The notes beneath the pieces were generated by a model. That model saw nothing but the letters and a program-made list of their open reading frames with translations, was not told the origin of the DNA and ran no database searches. Below are positions 23,772 to 36,430 of a DNA stretch of 64,000 nucleotides, one piece after another (within the stretch, counting starts at the first letter, position 1; each line of letters opens with the position of its first letter). The translations under genes were made by a program, and so were the position numbers. This DNA comes from Blasia pusilla (Eukaryota > Marchantiophyta > Marchantiopsida > Blasiales): assembly GCA_050084515.1 (NCBI GenBank), contig CM114271.1, positions 30,008,001 to 30,072,000 on the forward strand. Direction: 5' to 3'.

Positions 23772-24870
23772 CTAGCCTATGAAGATCACATCGTCAAAAA
23801 CTTGTAGTTTAATAGAATATAGGACAACAGGATGAATACATGGAAGTGAAGCATTTTTATACAAGGAACTCCTTCTATGGATAGGATTAAAGTCAATGTA
23901 TGTGACAGCTTGAGACCTATAGATTATGGGGATCTGCATCGATGTTAAAATAGCTTCTGTGGAAGACATAGACATGTTCAGAACCATTCCATAAATCAAA
24001 TTTAGTTTGATCTCATCTATTCTACCAAGACCTCGGTATCTAGAAATTTCTATGTCAATGTCCAAGGAGCCAATGGATTGAGACTTAAGGGCATACTTTG
24101 GTAAATAAAAGCTCGAGTCAATATTAGTTACACTATGTATGTTCATGTGAGCTTCCCAGAGAAGTAAAATGAGTGGATGGTATGCAATCACATTACAATG
24201 TTGAGGAGATGCTTTATAGCAAGTCCACTTCATTCTTAAAGGATCAATGAAGGGAACCAGTTCAAGGTGAATAACTGATGGAAAGCCAAGACGAAAATAT
24301 GGTTTTGTTTAGCTTTTCCGCACAACACAAACATCATCTTTGCACTTATATAATTTTTTTTCAATACATATGTTAGCAAAGTATCAAATATCTCGATCCT
24401 TCTAACACTCCGATATATTGGGCAGTGGAATAACAATAGTTTATGTTGGTATGTATGTACATATCTCAAAGGTTACTTGGTCTACATCCAAGGGCTCCAA
24501 CAATAAAATCATCTGACAATGAATACTACCCCTAACTTGCATCTCATAATGTAGCAAGTAATTTAACACTTTCCCAAGTAAGCGTAGCCTATTGAAAATA
24601 AATTGACTGAGAAAAGAATGTAACCTGGTGTGAAAAAATTGTGCACACTCAGCAGGGGCATCTCGTCATGTGGAAATGAGATTAAAGTTTTTCAGCAAGG
24701 TTTCCATATATGTGAACTCAGGCCAACACGTTTCTGAAATTTCATCAGAGGTCAAAGTGAGGAAAAAATGGAGCATGCTCCATTTGTGGACCATGGCTTT
24801 CAAGTCCTTCAAATGCCTTCTATGCCAAGTTGGGCTACTTGGTCATTGGGGACCTATAGACTATTTAGAG
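23772..24870 (-). pseudogene. Helitron Rep (rolling-circle) domain fragment
   Basis: About 24650-24870 reads HLKDLKAMVHKWSM then FFLTLTSDE, the conserved start of Helitron-like N-terminal domains. About 24500-24600 reads LLHYEMQVRGSIHCQMILL, where the HUH motif should be H-x-H but is HCQ. 23772-24300 carries YHPLILLLWEAHMNI and a degenerate SRAVTYID-like region. The family role is nicking and joining single strands. This copy has lost the second metal-binding histidine and is interrupted. Confidence 0.72.
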
Positions 24871-25037
24871 AGATGAGCATATCAATCTCCTTCATTTATA
24901 TCTGGTTTCTGTTTTCTAAGGTTGTATAATTCTCTATTTAGTATGAAGGTCCTACTATTTGAACATATAGAAATGGATTGACAGAGCTAGTGCATTAATA
25001 AGGCAAAAGGCTTATATAAGGAGAAGGGGCTAAATAA

Positions 25038-26211
25038 CTATTTAGATCGATTGCGTAAAAACTCAGCAAATGTAGCGTGGCCAGTGAAATAACCCAGAAG
25101 GTAAGGAAACAAAAATGAAAAGAGTGTTGTTTCTATATTAAGAAGTGGGTCTAGAGAATTTCCTATGTTATTAAGGAGAAAATTTTCACGTACACATGCA
25201 TATGTACGTAGTGTTCTACTACCGTTGTGAAAGATGTCAATAGATGCACGCCTCCTAATAGATATTGTATAGGCTACATCTTGCATAATATTTAGTTTAG
25301 GTTGGTAAGGATCATAACTCATACTAAAGGTTACTTGAGCCTTTTCTTAAGATTGTTTTATTATGCTATCGATTGATGTAGAAGGAAGTATAACAAGGCC
25401 AATGGTAGGATTAGGTAACTCTACTAAGGCTTTGTATCTTTGTATAAGCTATTTGTTCGAAGATTCATTACAAAGATATCTTTCACGTTTGCTGAAAGTG
25501 AACTTCCACTTGTAGATCTTGTAAGATGTACTTTCTTGTAATATGTCTTCGTAAATGCCTATCTTGGAGTCTACTATAGATAAAATTTGCAGTTCAAGTG
25601 GATCAACATTAAGAATGTTTCTAATGTAGGACGGTGTCATATATACATGAAAGTTAGTGCATGGCTGGTTTTAGGTACATAGATCACAAATGTGGAAGTG
25701 GTCTCGTTTAATTAGGTATAATATAATCTTTACGGAATCCATCACATAGTCCATAGGGTGGATATGTTGATGAGTGCACCACACACATTTTTGTTCGTTG
25801 GTTACTGTAGAGAATATTTCCACAATACCTACAACTTTGCATGTCTCTAAATATAGATGAGCATATCTTCTTCCATTTAAGTAGGTAGCTATTTGCAAAT
25901 GACCAACGATTGACAATGTTGTTTTCTGCGGTGGGCAATTTTTTCTGGCTCCTTTTCCTTTGTATTGCTAATCGACTCTTATTAAATGTATAGTATTGCC
26001 TTCTTGAGGTTGTGTGTGACTTGTTGTATGGCATTGGTTCCATCTTAGTTGGGGCTTGGTTTGGAACTGAGTTTTTTTCATTCTTACTTCTAACCATGTT
26101 ATTAAGTTTCAAGAAGAGTACATGCGGATAATTTTCACTCATTGTATATGAGAGCATTAGAAAAAAGAAATTCCATGACACTTTTGTTCTCAAGAAGTCT
26201 AGATCTTCCAT
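25038..26211 (-). pseudogene. N-terminal region of Helitron protein (fragmented)
   Basis: Several minus-strand open fragments precede the Rep domain. They contain CRYCG (25.8 kb), PPYGLCDGFRKD, and PSYIRNILNVDPLELQ (25.5 kb), which resemble the region preceding Helitron Rep domains. The link rests on position and loose similarity. Confidence 0.5.
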
Positions 26212-26479
26212 GGCACGTAAGATTTGAGAAGTATTAGTCTAGCTGATTTCTACACATTAAATTTTAACACTTGGTTAGTTTGTTGCACTATATGTTTGTC
26301 TTTGGTACACTCTCTCAAGTCTTATTAGTGGGCCATCATCTACCTCAAACCCATGGTAAATGAAGGCAAGGTAAGGAATTTTGGATCTAAAGAGCAGGTT
26401 CCGTTGTGCAAAAGTTTTTTTCGAAATTTCACACAACCCTATCATTGGAACAAGGTAGAAGTTGGCCTCATTTTGGGAT

Positions 26480-28060
26480 AGAATCCTAGAGTACTAGAAC
26501 AAGAACCGCTATGCCCATGCTCAATAAAGGCCATGGTTTTCACTTGAGACAAAGTGGTCATCAATCAAGATAGATGTTGCAAAGATCAACAACTTGTATA
26601 GTCAAATGGAGGCACTCCAAGGAAGCAAGAGAAATAAGGAAGATAAGATGAAGAAGGCATTAAAACTCTTCCATGTTTAAGAGCCCAAAGAATGCTAACT
26701 TCTCTTCCATCCATTATTGGGAGATATTGAAAGACATACCCAAGCAGACATCATATCAAGAGGGTGCTAAAAAAGTGAATTTCATGAAGAAGAGAGCCAT
26801 CACGCTTGATAACCTCAACCACGACCCACCTATACAAGGAAAGGATGCTCATTTTCCAAGTGTCTCCACACATGACTCACCAAGCATCATTGCTCAAGGA
26901 CCCATTGGCACCAAGGTAGTCGATACGAGCACGCGGTTTGAGACTAGTCTTAGGTGAGAAAGGGCATAGATACTAGTGGGGATAAGGGCAAAGAAAACAA
27001 GGTGTAAGACTTGTGAGCCAAGACAACCATGAGATATAAAACAAAAAGATTCAAGATGGGAACTAGCCATAAGAAACAAAAAACACGAGTCCAAGGTCCA
27101 ACGTATGTTTGGGGAATTGGGAGTTGCAAATTATTCAAGAAGGCTCCACTAAGTTATATTGAGGGATAACTTTGGGTATGCGGGTCGCAAAACACATTTG
27201 GGTTGTCGGACAAATTGGAGGCATTGCTCACCTTAAAAATGAGGAGGTCCTTAGTGCTCCATGATCAAGTAACCCACGCTAGGATTCAATTGCGGAAAAT
27301 GTACTTTTGAAGCTCAATTGCGAGATTTGTCACTCAGTTCCAATAGACGTTGGCGGTGATTGATGATATGTCAAACATCGACCAAGGCTTAAATTTTTTA
27401 AGACCATGATGCCTTAGTTGAAAAGGAAATTGTGAGAGACGAATGCAATGCTAGAAATCAAGTTAGGAAGTAGAAGGTGGGCATTGATATGGAAATTCAA
27501 CTAGTGGCGGGAAAGATTCAACTAGTGAGACAAGATGGTCCCAACTATAAATACAAGAGCATAGTTTGGCCGGATTAATAGGAGGAAACCCAAAGAGATT
27601 AGGCCACAACCGAGATCAGAACCTAAGAGGTTCAAACCCAATAAGCGTCGATTTCCAAGCAAGAGAGGACATCAAGTGAACCCGGAGCTAAAGGGTCTTA
27701 TCTGTGTGGAGATCTAGATCACTTCAAGCGAGAGTGCCCCAAACCAAAGGGAGCCAATGCAAGAGAGATCTAATGATTGCTCAAAGAAGTGAGATCAGTC
27801 ACCAAATGTGAGGATACTTATTGGGTGATGGGGACCAACGTCTTTACGTTTAACTTGATCAATTGCAAGCCTTCGAGAAATAAGTTAACGGAAGGTGTAG
27901 AAACTTCAAACAATTCACATTAGGATGCTAGTGAATATCACTTTCTAGTTGAGGTATTGAATGGAGGAAAAATGTATGGTTGCTCTATTTGATATAGAGG
28001 AAACCTGCAACTTCCTAGATCCTAAAGCGGTGGAGCGGTTGGGAGAGCAAGTAAACAATA
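26480..28060 (+). pseudogene. Gag and protease remnant of gypsy element
   Basis: The zinc knuckle at 27690-27740 reads SYLCGDLDHFKREC; the first Cys of CX2CX4HX4C is now Ser. A later frame reads MVALFDIEETCNFL near 27972-28016, the retropepsin ALFDTGATHNFL block with DTG changed to DIE. Stops are frequent. Confidence 0.65.
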
Positions 28061-28489
28061 TGAAATAACCCCAAGTTGTGATATATGCGGATGGATAACC
28101 TAGAACCATCCCAAACCAAGCATAAAATATCAATATGGTGATTCCAAGAGAGGAAGTTGAATTTAGTGATAGGGAAAATTTTATAGTGTGTAGCTTAGGC
28201 AAGATAGGTATGATTTTATCACTTAGGTTTTTGCATAGACATGCCATGGTGATTAGATCAACCAATGGCATATCTACACAAAAACCTTTTTGGGATGGAG
28301 ATGCAATGAGAATTTTCGAGATTCAAAGCGCAAATTTGCATCCTCAAATATTGAGGGTTAGTCAAGTAAAATACGTTGCTCACTTGATTTTTGCTAAGAA
28401 ATTTGAGAAGGATCTTAAGGGTGAGTTCTAATATTTGGGAGTTATGTTAAAAATTGTGGAGTCTCAATAGAATAAGGTACCATTAAAGG

Positions 28490-29460
28490 AGGAATTAAAA
28501 AGGAATCTTGGAAGAATTTGGGGATGTTTTGACCGGGGAACTTCCAAAAGGGTTTTTGTCTAAGAGAGATATGGATCATAAAATTGAACTCGAACCCTAA
28601 ACTGCGAGGAATCCTTGGAGGATGACTCCCCAAGAAATATTTTTTTTGTATGAGTGCATTAAGGCATTGGAGGAAATCGATTTTATCCACTCAAGTATGT
28701 CGGTATTTGGAGCCCCTTCCCTTTTCATCTCGAAAAAGGATGGATCTATATATGTGGTGATGCGTGGATTATAAGGGGGATTGAACAAAAATACCATCAA
28801 GAATAAGTATTCATTGTTTTTGATAGATGTCTTGTTCAATGGGATGGTAGGTTCAAAGAATTTTACCAAGATTGACATGAGATAGGAATATTACTAAATC
28901 CAAATTGCAAGGGAGGATGAACATAAGACAACTAAGAGGACAATCTTCGAATCCTACAAGTTCCTAGTGATGCCATTTCGACTAGCTAATCCGCCAACTA
29001 CTTTCATGATTCTCATGAATTCTATCTTTCAAGATACTTTAGATAGGGGAGTAGTGGTATTCTTTGATGACATCCTCATATATTCGGTGATCCATAAGGA
29101 ACATGAGGTTCCCCTCAAAGAAGTCTTGGGGGGGCATGAAGAAGAACAAGTTGAATACAAAACCTTGTAAGTGTTGCTTCATAGTTCATGAAGTAGAATT
29201 CTTAAGATGCACATTGATCACGGAAGGCACATGATCCATTCATGACAAGCTTGAGGCTATCAAGCTATAGCTAGCACTAAGGAGTTTTATTGAAACAAGG
29301 TTATTTGTTGGATTGATTACCTTATGTCGAAGATACATCCACCACTTTGCCTAGATTACTAGACTGCTCTGTGTTTTGATGCCTAAAGTGACCGTGTTCT
29401 GATAGTCTAAGGAGTGCTAGGAGGCGTTTGAGCAACTAAAGTTTATGGTTAGTAATGTAC
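28490..29460 (+). pseudogene. Reverse transcriptase remnant of gypsy element
   Basis: RT blocks are readable: FISKKDGS, FTKIDMR, KFLVMPFRLANPPTTFM, VVVFFDDILIYS (the YxDD box as FFDD), then EVEFLRCTLITEG and a finger/thumb segment up to EAFEQLKFMV. The domain order matches Ty3/gypsy RT. Frameshifts are present around 28.6-28.9 kb and after 29.16 kb. Confidence 0.8.
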
Positions 29461-30978
29461 AAAACTTGGCAAAAGTTAGGGTTTAATTCAAAGTTTGGAC
29501 TAAAACATCAAACTTTATAATTGGGTGAGTGTTGAACTAAGCGTGTCGACCAGTTTCTTTTGAGTCAGCCAAGTTAGAAAATAATTGGCCAACTCATGAA
29601 AGAGATATGTAGAAAATTCTCATGGTTGAATTCTTTTTATCTCTACCATGAGAATTTTTTACTAGTGTTCATTTTAAGAGGAAGATTACAATTGTAAAGT
29701 TGCTAGTGCAGTTCTTTAATGCATTTATTTGTTTATACCTAATTTTTGTCTCTATTTTTTTCTTTCCTCTACCCCATTTTAGTCACTTTACGAATTTAAT
29801 TATCAACAATCTTCCTGCTATATCCTAATATTGCACTAATTCTATCTTTTGAAAGAAATTTATCAGAAAAGTGTAGTTTAGAAAAGTAAGGTCAATATAA
29901 TAAAAATAAAATCGTTCAAAGTGTTGAATAGGACTCCGGGCTGACTCAATATCAAATCCCACATCATTAACCTTTGTGGATTTTCAGACCATACGGAACT
30001 TTGTTTTGATGTGGAGGACTGTTCACTTTGGAAAATTATCAAAGTACTGGATGACATTTTTATTTATACTTTCTAGTTGATGAAAAATTCCGAGATGTAG
30101 ATTGTAAATAAATTACAGCTAATTCTTCAAAGTCATTCATTTTAAACGTTTCTATGAAAGTATAATTTTCTAAGAACGTTTCATTGTGTGACTATTCGTG
30201 GTTACACATTACATCAACCAATGAGACCTTCCCGATACATCTAAACTTTCAACCATATTAGCATTCCTTCTAATCTAGAACCACATTTCCACCACTACTC
30301 CTATCGTTCCTTACAGGTGAACATTTCATGTAAATAATAACACCAACCAGTGTGTGAGGCCCTTTGAGAGGGGTGGGGGAGGAAGCAATTATAAAAAAGA
30401 GTGCTTGGATGGAGAGGAGGAAAAAAGGTGATCAGAGCTCGTATGAATTAAGACAAAAGATCATGTTCCCCATCTTCCAATTACAAACGACCGATAGTGC
30501 ATTTTTCCATCAAGGAAACATACGACTTAATATTTTCCCAATGTACACTATTATGCAGGATTTTACAAAGGTTTCTACATCAGACACAAAACTATGTACA
30601 CATGAACAATACTAAACAGACCCAATAATACCCTTTCCTCAACCACCGTAATTTCTCTTATAAACAAACCTAGATCTTTCTAACTGGTTTTTTTTTTCTT
30701 TTTCTCTCACCACCTGTATCTTTTCTCATCAACAAAACTAACCTTTCGACCTATTTTTTTTTCCCTTCACTATTTCACATCTGGTAAGGTGCTATCCAAC
30801 AGAAATTGTTCCAAGTTCTTGCTAAGACAATTCCTAGTTTGCATGTTTCTTTTCTCTAGCCATCTCCTGTGGTTTAGTTACACAAAAGAAACTCGATATA
30901 AAACCAGAAATAGCCAATCTCCTTTCTGTAACCGTTCATTTCCCACCGCTTACTAAGTCAGTACATATGTTTACTGGT
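29461..30978. other. Intergenic DNA downstream of NBR1
   Basis: AT-rich sequence without a supported gene. The part nearest 30.9 kb would hold the NBR1 3' UTR. A short frame at 30364-30615 has no recognisable family. Confidence 0.4.
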
Positions 30979-33900
30979 CTACTCTTCCATGATCTGCTTG
31001 CCCTTGCCCATAGGTTCTTTGTACATCTGGACCAGCTCTTTCACGACACGTTTCACAGAGCCATTGTTCTTAAACATTAAGCGCCGATTCATCTCAACGT
31101 CATAAAATCCCATCTCTTCCAGCTCCTCCAGAATTGGATCCCACTCTGCAGCGACACACAAATCGTCCAAAGTGCGTTGGAAGTCTAACTTGTTTTTCTC
31201 CAGCAACTCCAGGATTAGTTTTCGATTGGTGAAACCCATTGCTTCCAGCTTGTCACATACTGCAGGTGCAACCTTATCGCTCATCACCTCTGCCATTTCT
31301 GCGCTGATGGAACTCTCTGATACAGGGGCTTGAATCGGAGCACTAGAAACATTCATTGTAGGTGGCATCTCAACCATGGAGAAACCACCCCCTAATTCAC
31401 TACTCTCCACCGCTGCGACATCATCCTGTGCCTTCACATCTATCTTAGGTTCCAAGACGCTTGGATATTTTGACTCCTCCACAGGCAGTTGTGCTACTAC
31501 CTCACATGCTGGAATTGATTTTTCCACCCTTGAAATCTTCGAAAATGGATTCTCCTCTCTACTTCCATCTTCCTCCGTTACAATAGTCATTGGTGTTTCC
31601 CCTTTAATGCCGTTATTTTCCTGGTTAGCTAATTGCACATCGAATGGAAGAGCGTTCTCAACAACGCTTTCCTCCTCAGCCACATCCTTACTACACTCAG
31701 CACTGGGTGTAGCGACAGATTCGGAGGTAGAGATGAAGTAACGAATAGCAGATAAGGAGTCCACCAAGTTCAGCCCTGAACTTTCTTCTGTACTTTCTGA
31801 TTCATCTACCGTCACATCCAACGTTGCCTGATTCAACCCATTCTCAATATTGTGTACATTTGTTTCATGTACTTTCTCAACCACCTTTATCAACCCCAAA
31901 GGAATCGGATTAGAAAGAGAGAAGTGTCAAACAGTTTAACCACAGCTAATACGCACATTGAAATCAAACATTACACTCACAGTTATTGAAGTCACACTTT
32001 GAAGAGAGTAATAATCTGCAATACCAGTCTGCTTACTCCAGGCAAAGCAATGGGAGGGTACCTGAATTGACACCCACACACGATGTCCGAACTTTGGGCC
32101 GAGAGGGGATGCAAGACGCCAGTGGGAGACATAGCGGCCAGGTCTCTCGGGTGCCACAAACTCTACTGATACTTCCACCTCCTCCTCGGGACTTAATCCT
32201 TGCTGGGGTAACTGAACCCAGGAAACATGGACATCAATACGGCAAGGCCACGATAAAAATGTTTCGTATGAAGTCATCCCGTGGACCGCAACAGACAGAT
32301 CACGAGTAGAGAAAGAAAACCGGGATGTGAACACCGGAAGCTCCCCAAAGAAAAGTTAAGCTAGCCTTTAGCATTCGAATTTTCCTATTAACTGGCCCAC
32401 ACCTTGGTCCAATTTTACTCAATTTGGTGAGTTAGATTATACTCATGAGAAACTTACATCTAATGGCGCGCTGACGCCACAACCCAGATCGTCACCGCTG
32501 ACCTGTACAATCTTCGTGCCAGCAGGCCACGACAACGTGCCGCTATTTCGAAAACGCCAGGTTTTCGTGAATTTGGTTCGAGGAGGCAACTCTGTCCCGT
32601 CCAGAATAGTAACGTCTTGCACGAACCGGGCATCCAACTTTCCTCCGTAACCACCATTCATATGGTACGTATGAGTGCACCGACTATCAGGTCGCGCACC
32701 ATACGGTCCACGCGTAGTGCAAGTCTTCCCCGGGTAGTTGTTTCCACTCAATGCAGGACAGCGCTGAAACATAACTCCGTTAAGTCAGAGCTTCTTAAGT
32801 TAAAACATACAAGACCTGTTCATCTCAAATGTGTAATTTCTCCACAAGCGGACAACCAGTTCTACATCAACATTCACAGGGAGGAAAAACGTACCACCCG
32901 TCCGGTGGCGGGGGAGTGCATGTGCCGAGGACGATACACCGGACGATCCATTCGTGTGTACTCACTGCTATTACCTATGTCCTTGAAACAACCCAGGCAC
33001 AGGTCGTAGTCATGGTTCCTACAATTATGACAAATTGTGAGTAAGTTTTCCAGATTAGCGTAATTCCATGGGACAACACTCGTCTCAATGAAAGGAACCA
33101 GTGCGAGCGACTTACTTTGATGACTTAAAACGAGGACCGATTATAGGGTTCACTCCACAGCCGTCGCACTGCACACCAGTATGAAAAACGCGAGTCACGT
33201 TCACTGCTTCAAGCGGATCGCTATCTACTCTCTCTCTATCAGTGGACGGGGGGCCTTCAGGATTTTCAGAAACTAGATCAGCCGAAGTCTTGATTGGGGC
33301 TGTCTCTGAGGGAGTAGTAGTCGACGCTTCCCGAGTACTAGTGGAGGTGAAGAGTTCGGCCGAGACACGTCCCGTGCCTGAATCCACGCTCTTCACTGAA
33401 GACACAATTTGAGAGGTAACCGTTTTCACGATGGTTTCGAGCAAGTCTGAAAGCTGGCGCGGTGATGCAGAACCCTTCAGAAGAGGTTGCAAGGCGACCA
33501 CACACGGCTTCACAGCATCTGGGGAGAACTCTCTCAGCAAATCGTCGCAACTGGCACCAGGCTCCACATTTGATGTACGCTGCTCAGCACGTATCTCATC
33601 CTTGTGCGTGAGGAGAACGACGTTCAAGCGCAAAGGATTGAGGGCTTGCACGACACACGCATCCTCCAAGTCCTGGTCGTCTCCCATGGTAACAATATCA
33701 TTGTCCTTGTCCGTGTAAGTGATACGAAGCTGTGAATTTTTCGGCAGCTTGAAGATTTCCCGAATCTTGGCTTCCAGCCTCGCGAAAGAAAGAAGACCTC
33801 TATTCTCATCCTGAGGTCGGTCGCCGTAATACGACAGGCGGCGCAGCGTATCTTCGTACTTTATCTGCAAAAAATCGATTGGTTACAAATCATAAATCCT

Positions 33901-34220
33901 GAGCAGAAACGCTACATCCACATCGTGGGCACAAGCCGAATACCGACACCGCCAAATTTCAACATCGATTCGCAACCTCGCAAGGCACCGAAAAATTTGG
34001 CATCAAGATCCACCACACACCCTGCAGATTATGAACCATACTTGGCTCCAGCGAGCAATTACTGTTCTAACAGATTCCTATCGACAGGGTAACCCTTCAA
34101 AGAGCCAGAGAGGAGATCAAGAGACAACGACTGGCAATTGGCCGTCAATTGCCATTGACGAACAGAACTCCTGCTTGAAATCGAGGGACGGCCACAATTC
34201 ACCTTGAGAACGTAAGTCAT
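30979..34220 (-). CDS. NBR1: NBR1 selective autophagy cargo receptor, 6 exons
   Basis: Cargo receptor that binds ubiquitinated aggregates and ATG8 and is itself degraded in the vacuole. Coding exons: 34220-34203, 33864-33116, 33018-32895, 32763-32458, 32211-32062, 31884-30979; 750 aa with consistent phases. Domains in order: PB1 (about 1-95; basic LKIKY and acidic TDKDNDIVTMGDDQD cluster), ZZ zinc finger (about 240-285; CDGCG, HDYDLCLGC), the NBR1-specific four-tryptophan domain (about 330-447; KTWRF, LSWPAG, SHWRL, RVWV), an acidic spacer, and two UBA domains (MGFTNRKLILELLEKN and MGFYDVEMNRRL). An ATG8-interacting motif WDPILEEL sits between the UBAs as in plant NBR1. The first coding exon is only 18 nt and supplies MTYVLK of the PB1 strand. 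The acceptor of exon 5 is the least certain junction. Nothing looks broken. Confidence 0.94.
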
Positions 34221-34765
34221 GGTGAAGAATAACAATTCCAGTCGCGAATTAGCAGCGAGCTCGCCGGCTCGCCAACAGACGCAAAGAACCCACGAAGCAC
34301 AGTCGCAAGAACGCGTTCCGGTGAGCCGCGACAACGGTATAACCCAAGATGAAATAACAGAGGAAGAGTCCTGTCGCAGGACTAATCAAGCCCAGCCCAG
34401 ATCAACAAATGGCTGTGAATGCGCGCGTTCCTGTAAGCCGCGTTTGCCCCAGCAGAGAGTGAAATGGCACACCAGGTAAGAAAACCAATGATCCAAGAAA
34501 GGGTAATGGAGGAGATAGAGTGGGTATCATCCCGTTATATGGACCCGCTGCTTTGCCGTGTGGATCAAGCGAGGTCGACGACAGCGGAAGGCAGGCCTCT
34601 CTTCCTACCATAGCACAACTGAAGATCAGTCCGGACAAGGCCAACTGAAGCGTGCACCCAACCAACTCCCATCTCTCACTCTCCTCCCATCCGACTTCCA
34701 GTATTTCCGACTCGACCGGTACCCTAATATATATCGGATTATGTACAAAATTGTTTTCAGAAGAA
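34221..34765 (-). promoter_or_regulatory. NBR1 upstream region
   Basis: GC-richer sequence upstream of the NBR1 ATG, bounded by a Helitron insertion at 34766. It should contain the 5' UTR and promoter. No TATA box or named element was confidently identified, and open frames here have no family resemblance. Confidence 0.4.
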
Positions 34766-35095
34766 CTAGTATGTTGCCCGTGACAGATTTTTCTCTTAAT
34801 TAAAAATTTAATTATTTGTAAATGACATCCATTGAGTCTCAATGGACCTATGTCAAGAATAGAAGGGCCTTAAAAAGATAGGTGTCCAACATTTGAAAAC
34901 GTTTTCCTCTAATTCCATGCACGGGGATGTAAGGACTAATCATGTTGTACGTAAAAACAAATTTAAACGTGTAGAATGGGAAAAAAATTTCTTGCTGCCC
35001 GTAGAGTAGGAAACATTTTTTTACTTTCCCGTTACCATATGTCAAGCATAGAGACGATTGCAAATCAAGAAGGCACCCTCCAATAATAATATAGA
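34766..35095 (-). mobile_element. Non-autonomous Helitron, family A copy 3
   Basis: Read on the minus strand it starts A|TCTATATTATTATTGGAGG at 35095 and ends with a half-eroded hairpin (cacgggc) and CTAG at 34769-34766 followed by T. Length 330 bp. It is similar in its interior to the copy at 42879. It lies about 0.55 kb upstream of the NBR1 start. Confidence 0.7.
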
Positions 35096-35894
35096 TTATA
35101 TGGCCCTTTGATACGGTTGGGGAGAAAATAATGATCAAGTATGTGTGTAATACACATGTTTGCTAGATGGAAAGAAAAATTATAAGAGTTGTAATTAGTC
35201 TTTCGTTGAATACTTTTTGAGAAAAAATATTTTTGTGATGAAGGGGATTAATGATGGATAATTTGAATTATTTATCTATTTTGGTTGATTTCAAAATTAA
35301 CTCCCAACTTGATCTTAAGCATCCAAAATTGATGATTTGATTGTCTCCAAATTTGATTTTAATTCTAAATTATCCAAGAATATGTATCACAACGTGATTG
35401 GCTAAAAGAACTATCAAGTGTCAATAAGAGACAAGTGTGAAAGTCGTCACATATTTTAGGATAGATCGACAAGTTTATAATAGAGCGCCTTCAAGGATAT
35501 TGGAGGAAAACCTCATGAGATCAATGACAACATGTTGGGGCATTGGGTAACTTGAGAGGGCATGTTTCTCCTTCGTTTCAATCGATTTGGAATCATGAAG
35601 AGAAACTTACTATTTTTAGTAAATTGTTGTTATGAATATAGTTGACTTTCTATTTTGGGAAGTGATGCTCGACCCTCTATAACGGGTCAAGAGCCAAGGA
35701 GATCCTAAACCCTAAACCTACGAGCATAGGTTACCATGGAGAGAGCTCGAGAGAGTGAAGGGGGTATACCCAAGGAGAGAGCGTTAGAGCTCATTCTCTC
35801 TTTTTTGAATCTTTTGGCATGAAGCGGCGGAGCTATGGTCCTCATGGCCATGTGAGTAATCGAAGCCTCGGATTACCAGACTGGATTTCGTTAC

Positions 35895-35940
<46 letters not shown>

Positions 35941-36249
35941 CTTGTGTGCACTTGTTGAGTGATCTTGATTTAATTGCATATATTTTGGTGCTCGATTATC
36001 TGGATGTTTAGATGCCATGAGTTAGTATGGTATCTTATATGTTTGTGTGTATACTCGCAATCTCTCTCCCTTAAAATTACATGTGTCAATATCAAAGATA
36101 TCAACATTAGAAGAGTTGTTTCTTGTAACCCTCCCCTCTTAATTGTATAAACACTAGGGACTCCCTACGGTTTCGAAGTCTGGCTTCTTTCCCGTTGGAA
36201 CACAAGAGGAAAAATCTATTCTCAATTTCTCAATTTTTTTCCGAAAAGT
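35096..36249. other. AT-rich intergenic DNA
   Basis: No gene is supported. It contains the GA microsatellite listed separately and otherwise unassigned low-complexity AT-rich sequence. Confidence 0.35.
35897..35936. repeat. (GA)20 microsatellite
   Basis: Forty uninterrupted bases of alternating G and A. GA/CT tracts can bind GAGA/BPC factors in plants, but no gene start is nearby, so it is taken as a simple repeat. Confidence 0.97.
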
Positions 36250-36430
36250 AGATATATATTATAATGGGAGAAATATTCTTGATTTCCAAACACTTCCTTG
36301 ATTGACACGTGGCATTCAGGCAGTAAGAAAATATTTCTCGTACAACTTGCAAAAAAAATCCTCTAAAGGTAGTAAGAATTTAGTTTTTGAAGCATGAATA
36401 ATCATGTATAAGGCACGAGATATGCACTAG
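36250..36430 (+). mobile_element. Non-autonomous Helitron, family A copy 4 (degenerate)
   Basis: It begins gatatatattataatgggag, resembling the family 5' end without its TC, and ends ggcacgagatatgcactagt with CTAG at 36427-36430 followed by T. The hairpin is eroded. The length of about 180 bp fits the other copies. Confidence 0.45.

Larger units (their letters stand above)
21182..26211 (-). mobile_element. Decayed autonomous Helitron (Rep/helicase)
   Basis: Minus-strand fragments appear in the order expected for a Helitron RepHel protein: an N-terminal zinc-finger-like/DUF region, the Rep domain with its HUH region, and a PIF1-type SF1 helicase. The frame is broken many times by stops and frameshifts, so this copy is dead. 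Exact ends (5' TC, 3' CTAG) were not found; the limits given are those of recognisable or neighbouring open sequence. Confidence 0.75.
26480..29460 (+). mobile_element. Ty3/gypsy retrotransposon remnant
   Basis: A decayed plus-strand element reads in the order Gag, protease, reverse transcriptase, stopping before RNase H and integrase are complete. It adjoins the end of the decayed Helitron, so one may have inserted beside or into the other. No LTRs were identified. Many stops and frameshifts show it is inactive. Confidence 0.72.

Noticed and set aside
31376-31741. Plus-strand 121-codon open frame
   Set aside because: Antisense shadow of NBR1 exon 6; it has no domain, whereas the minus frame encodes UBA and AIM regions.
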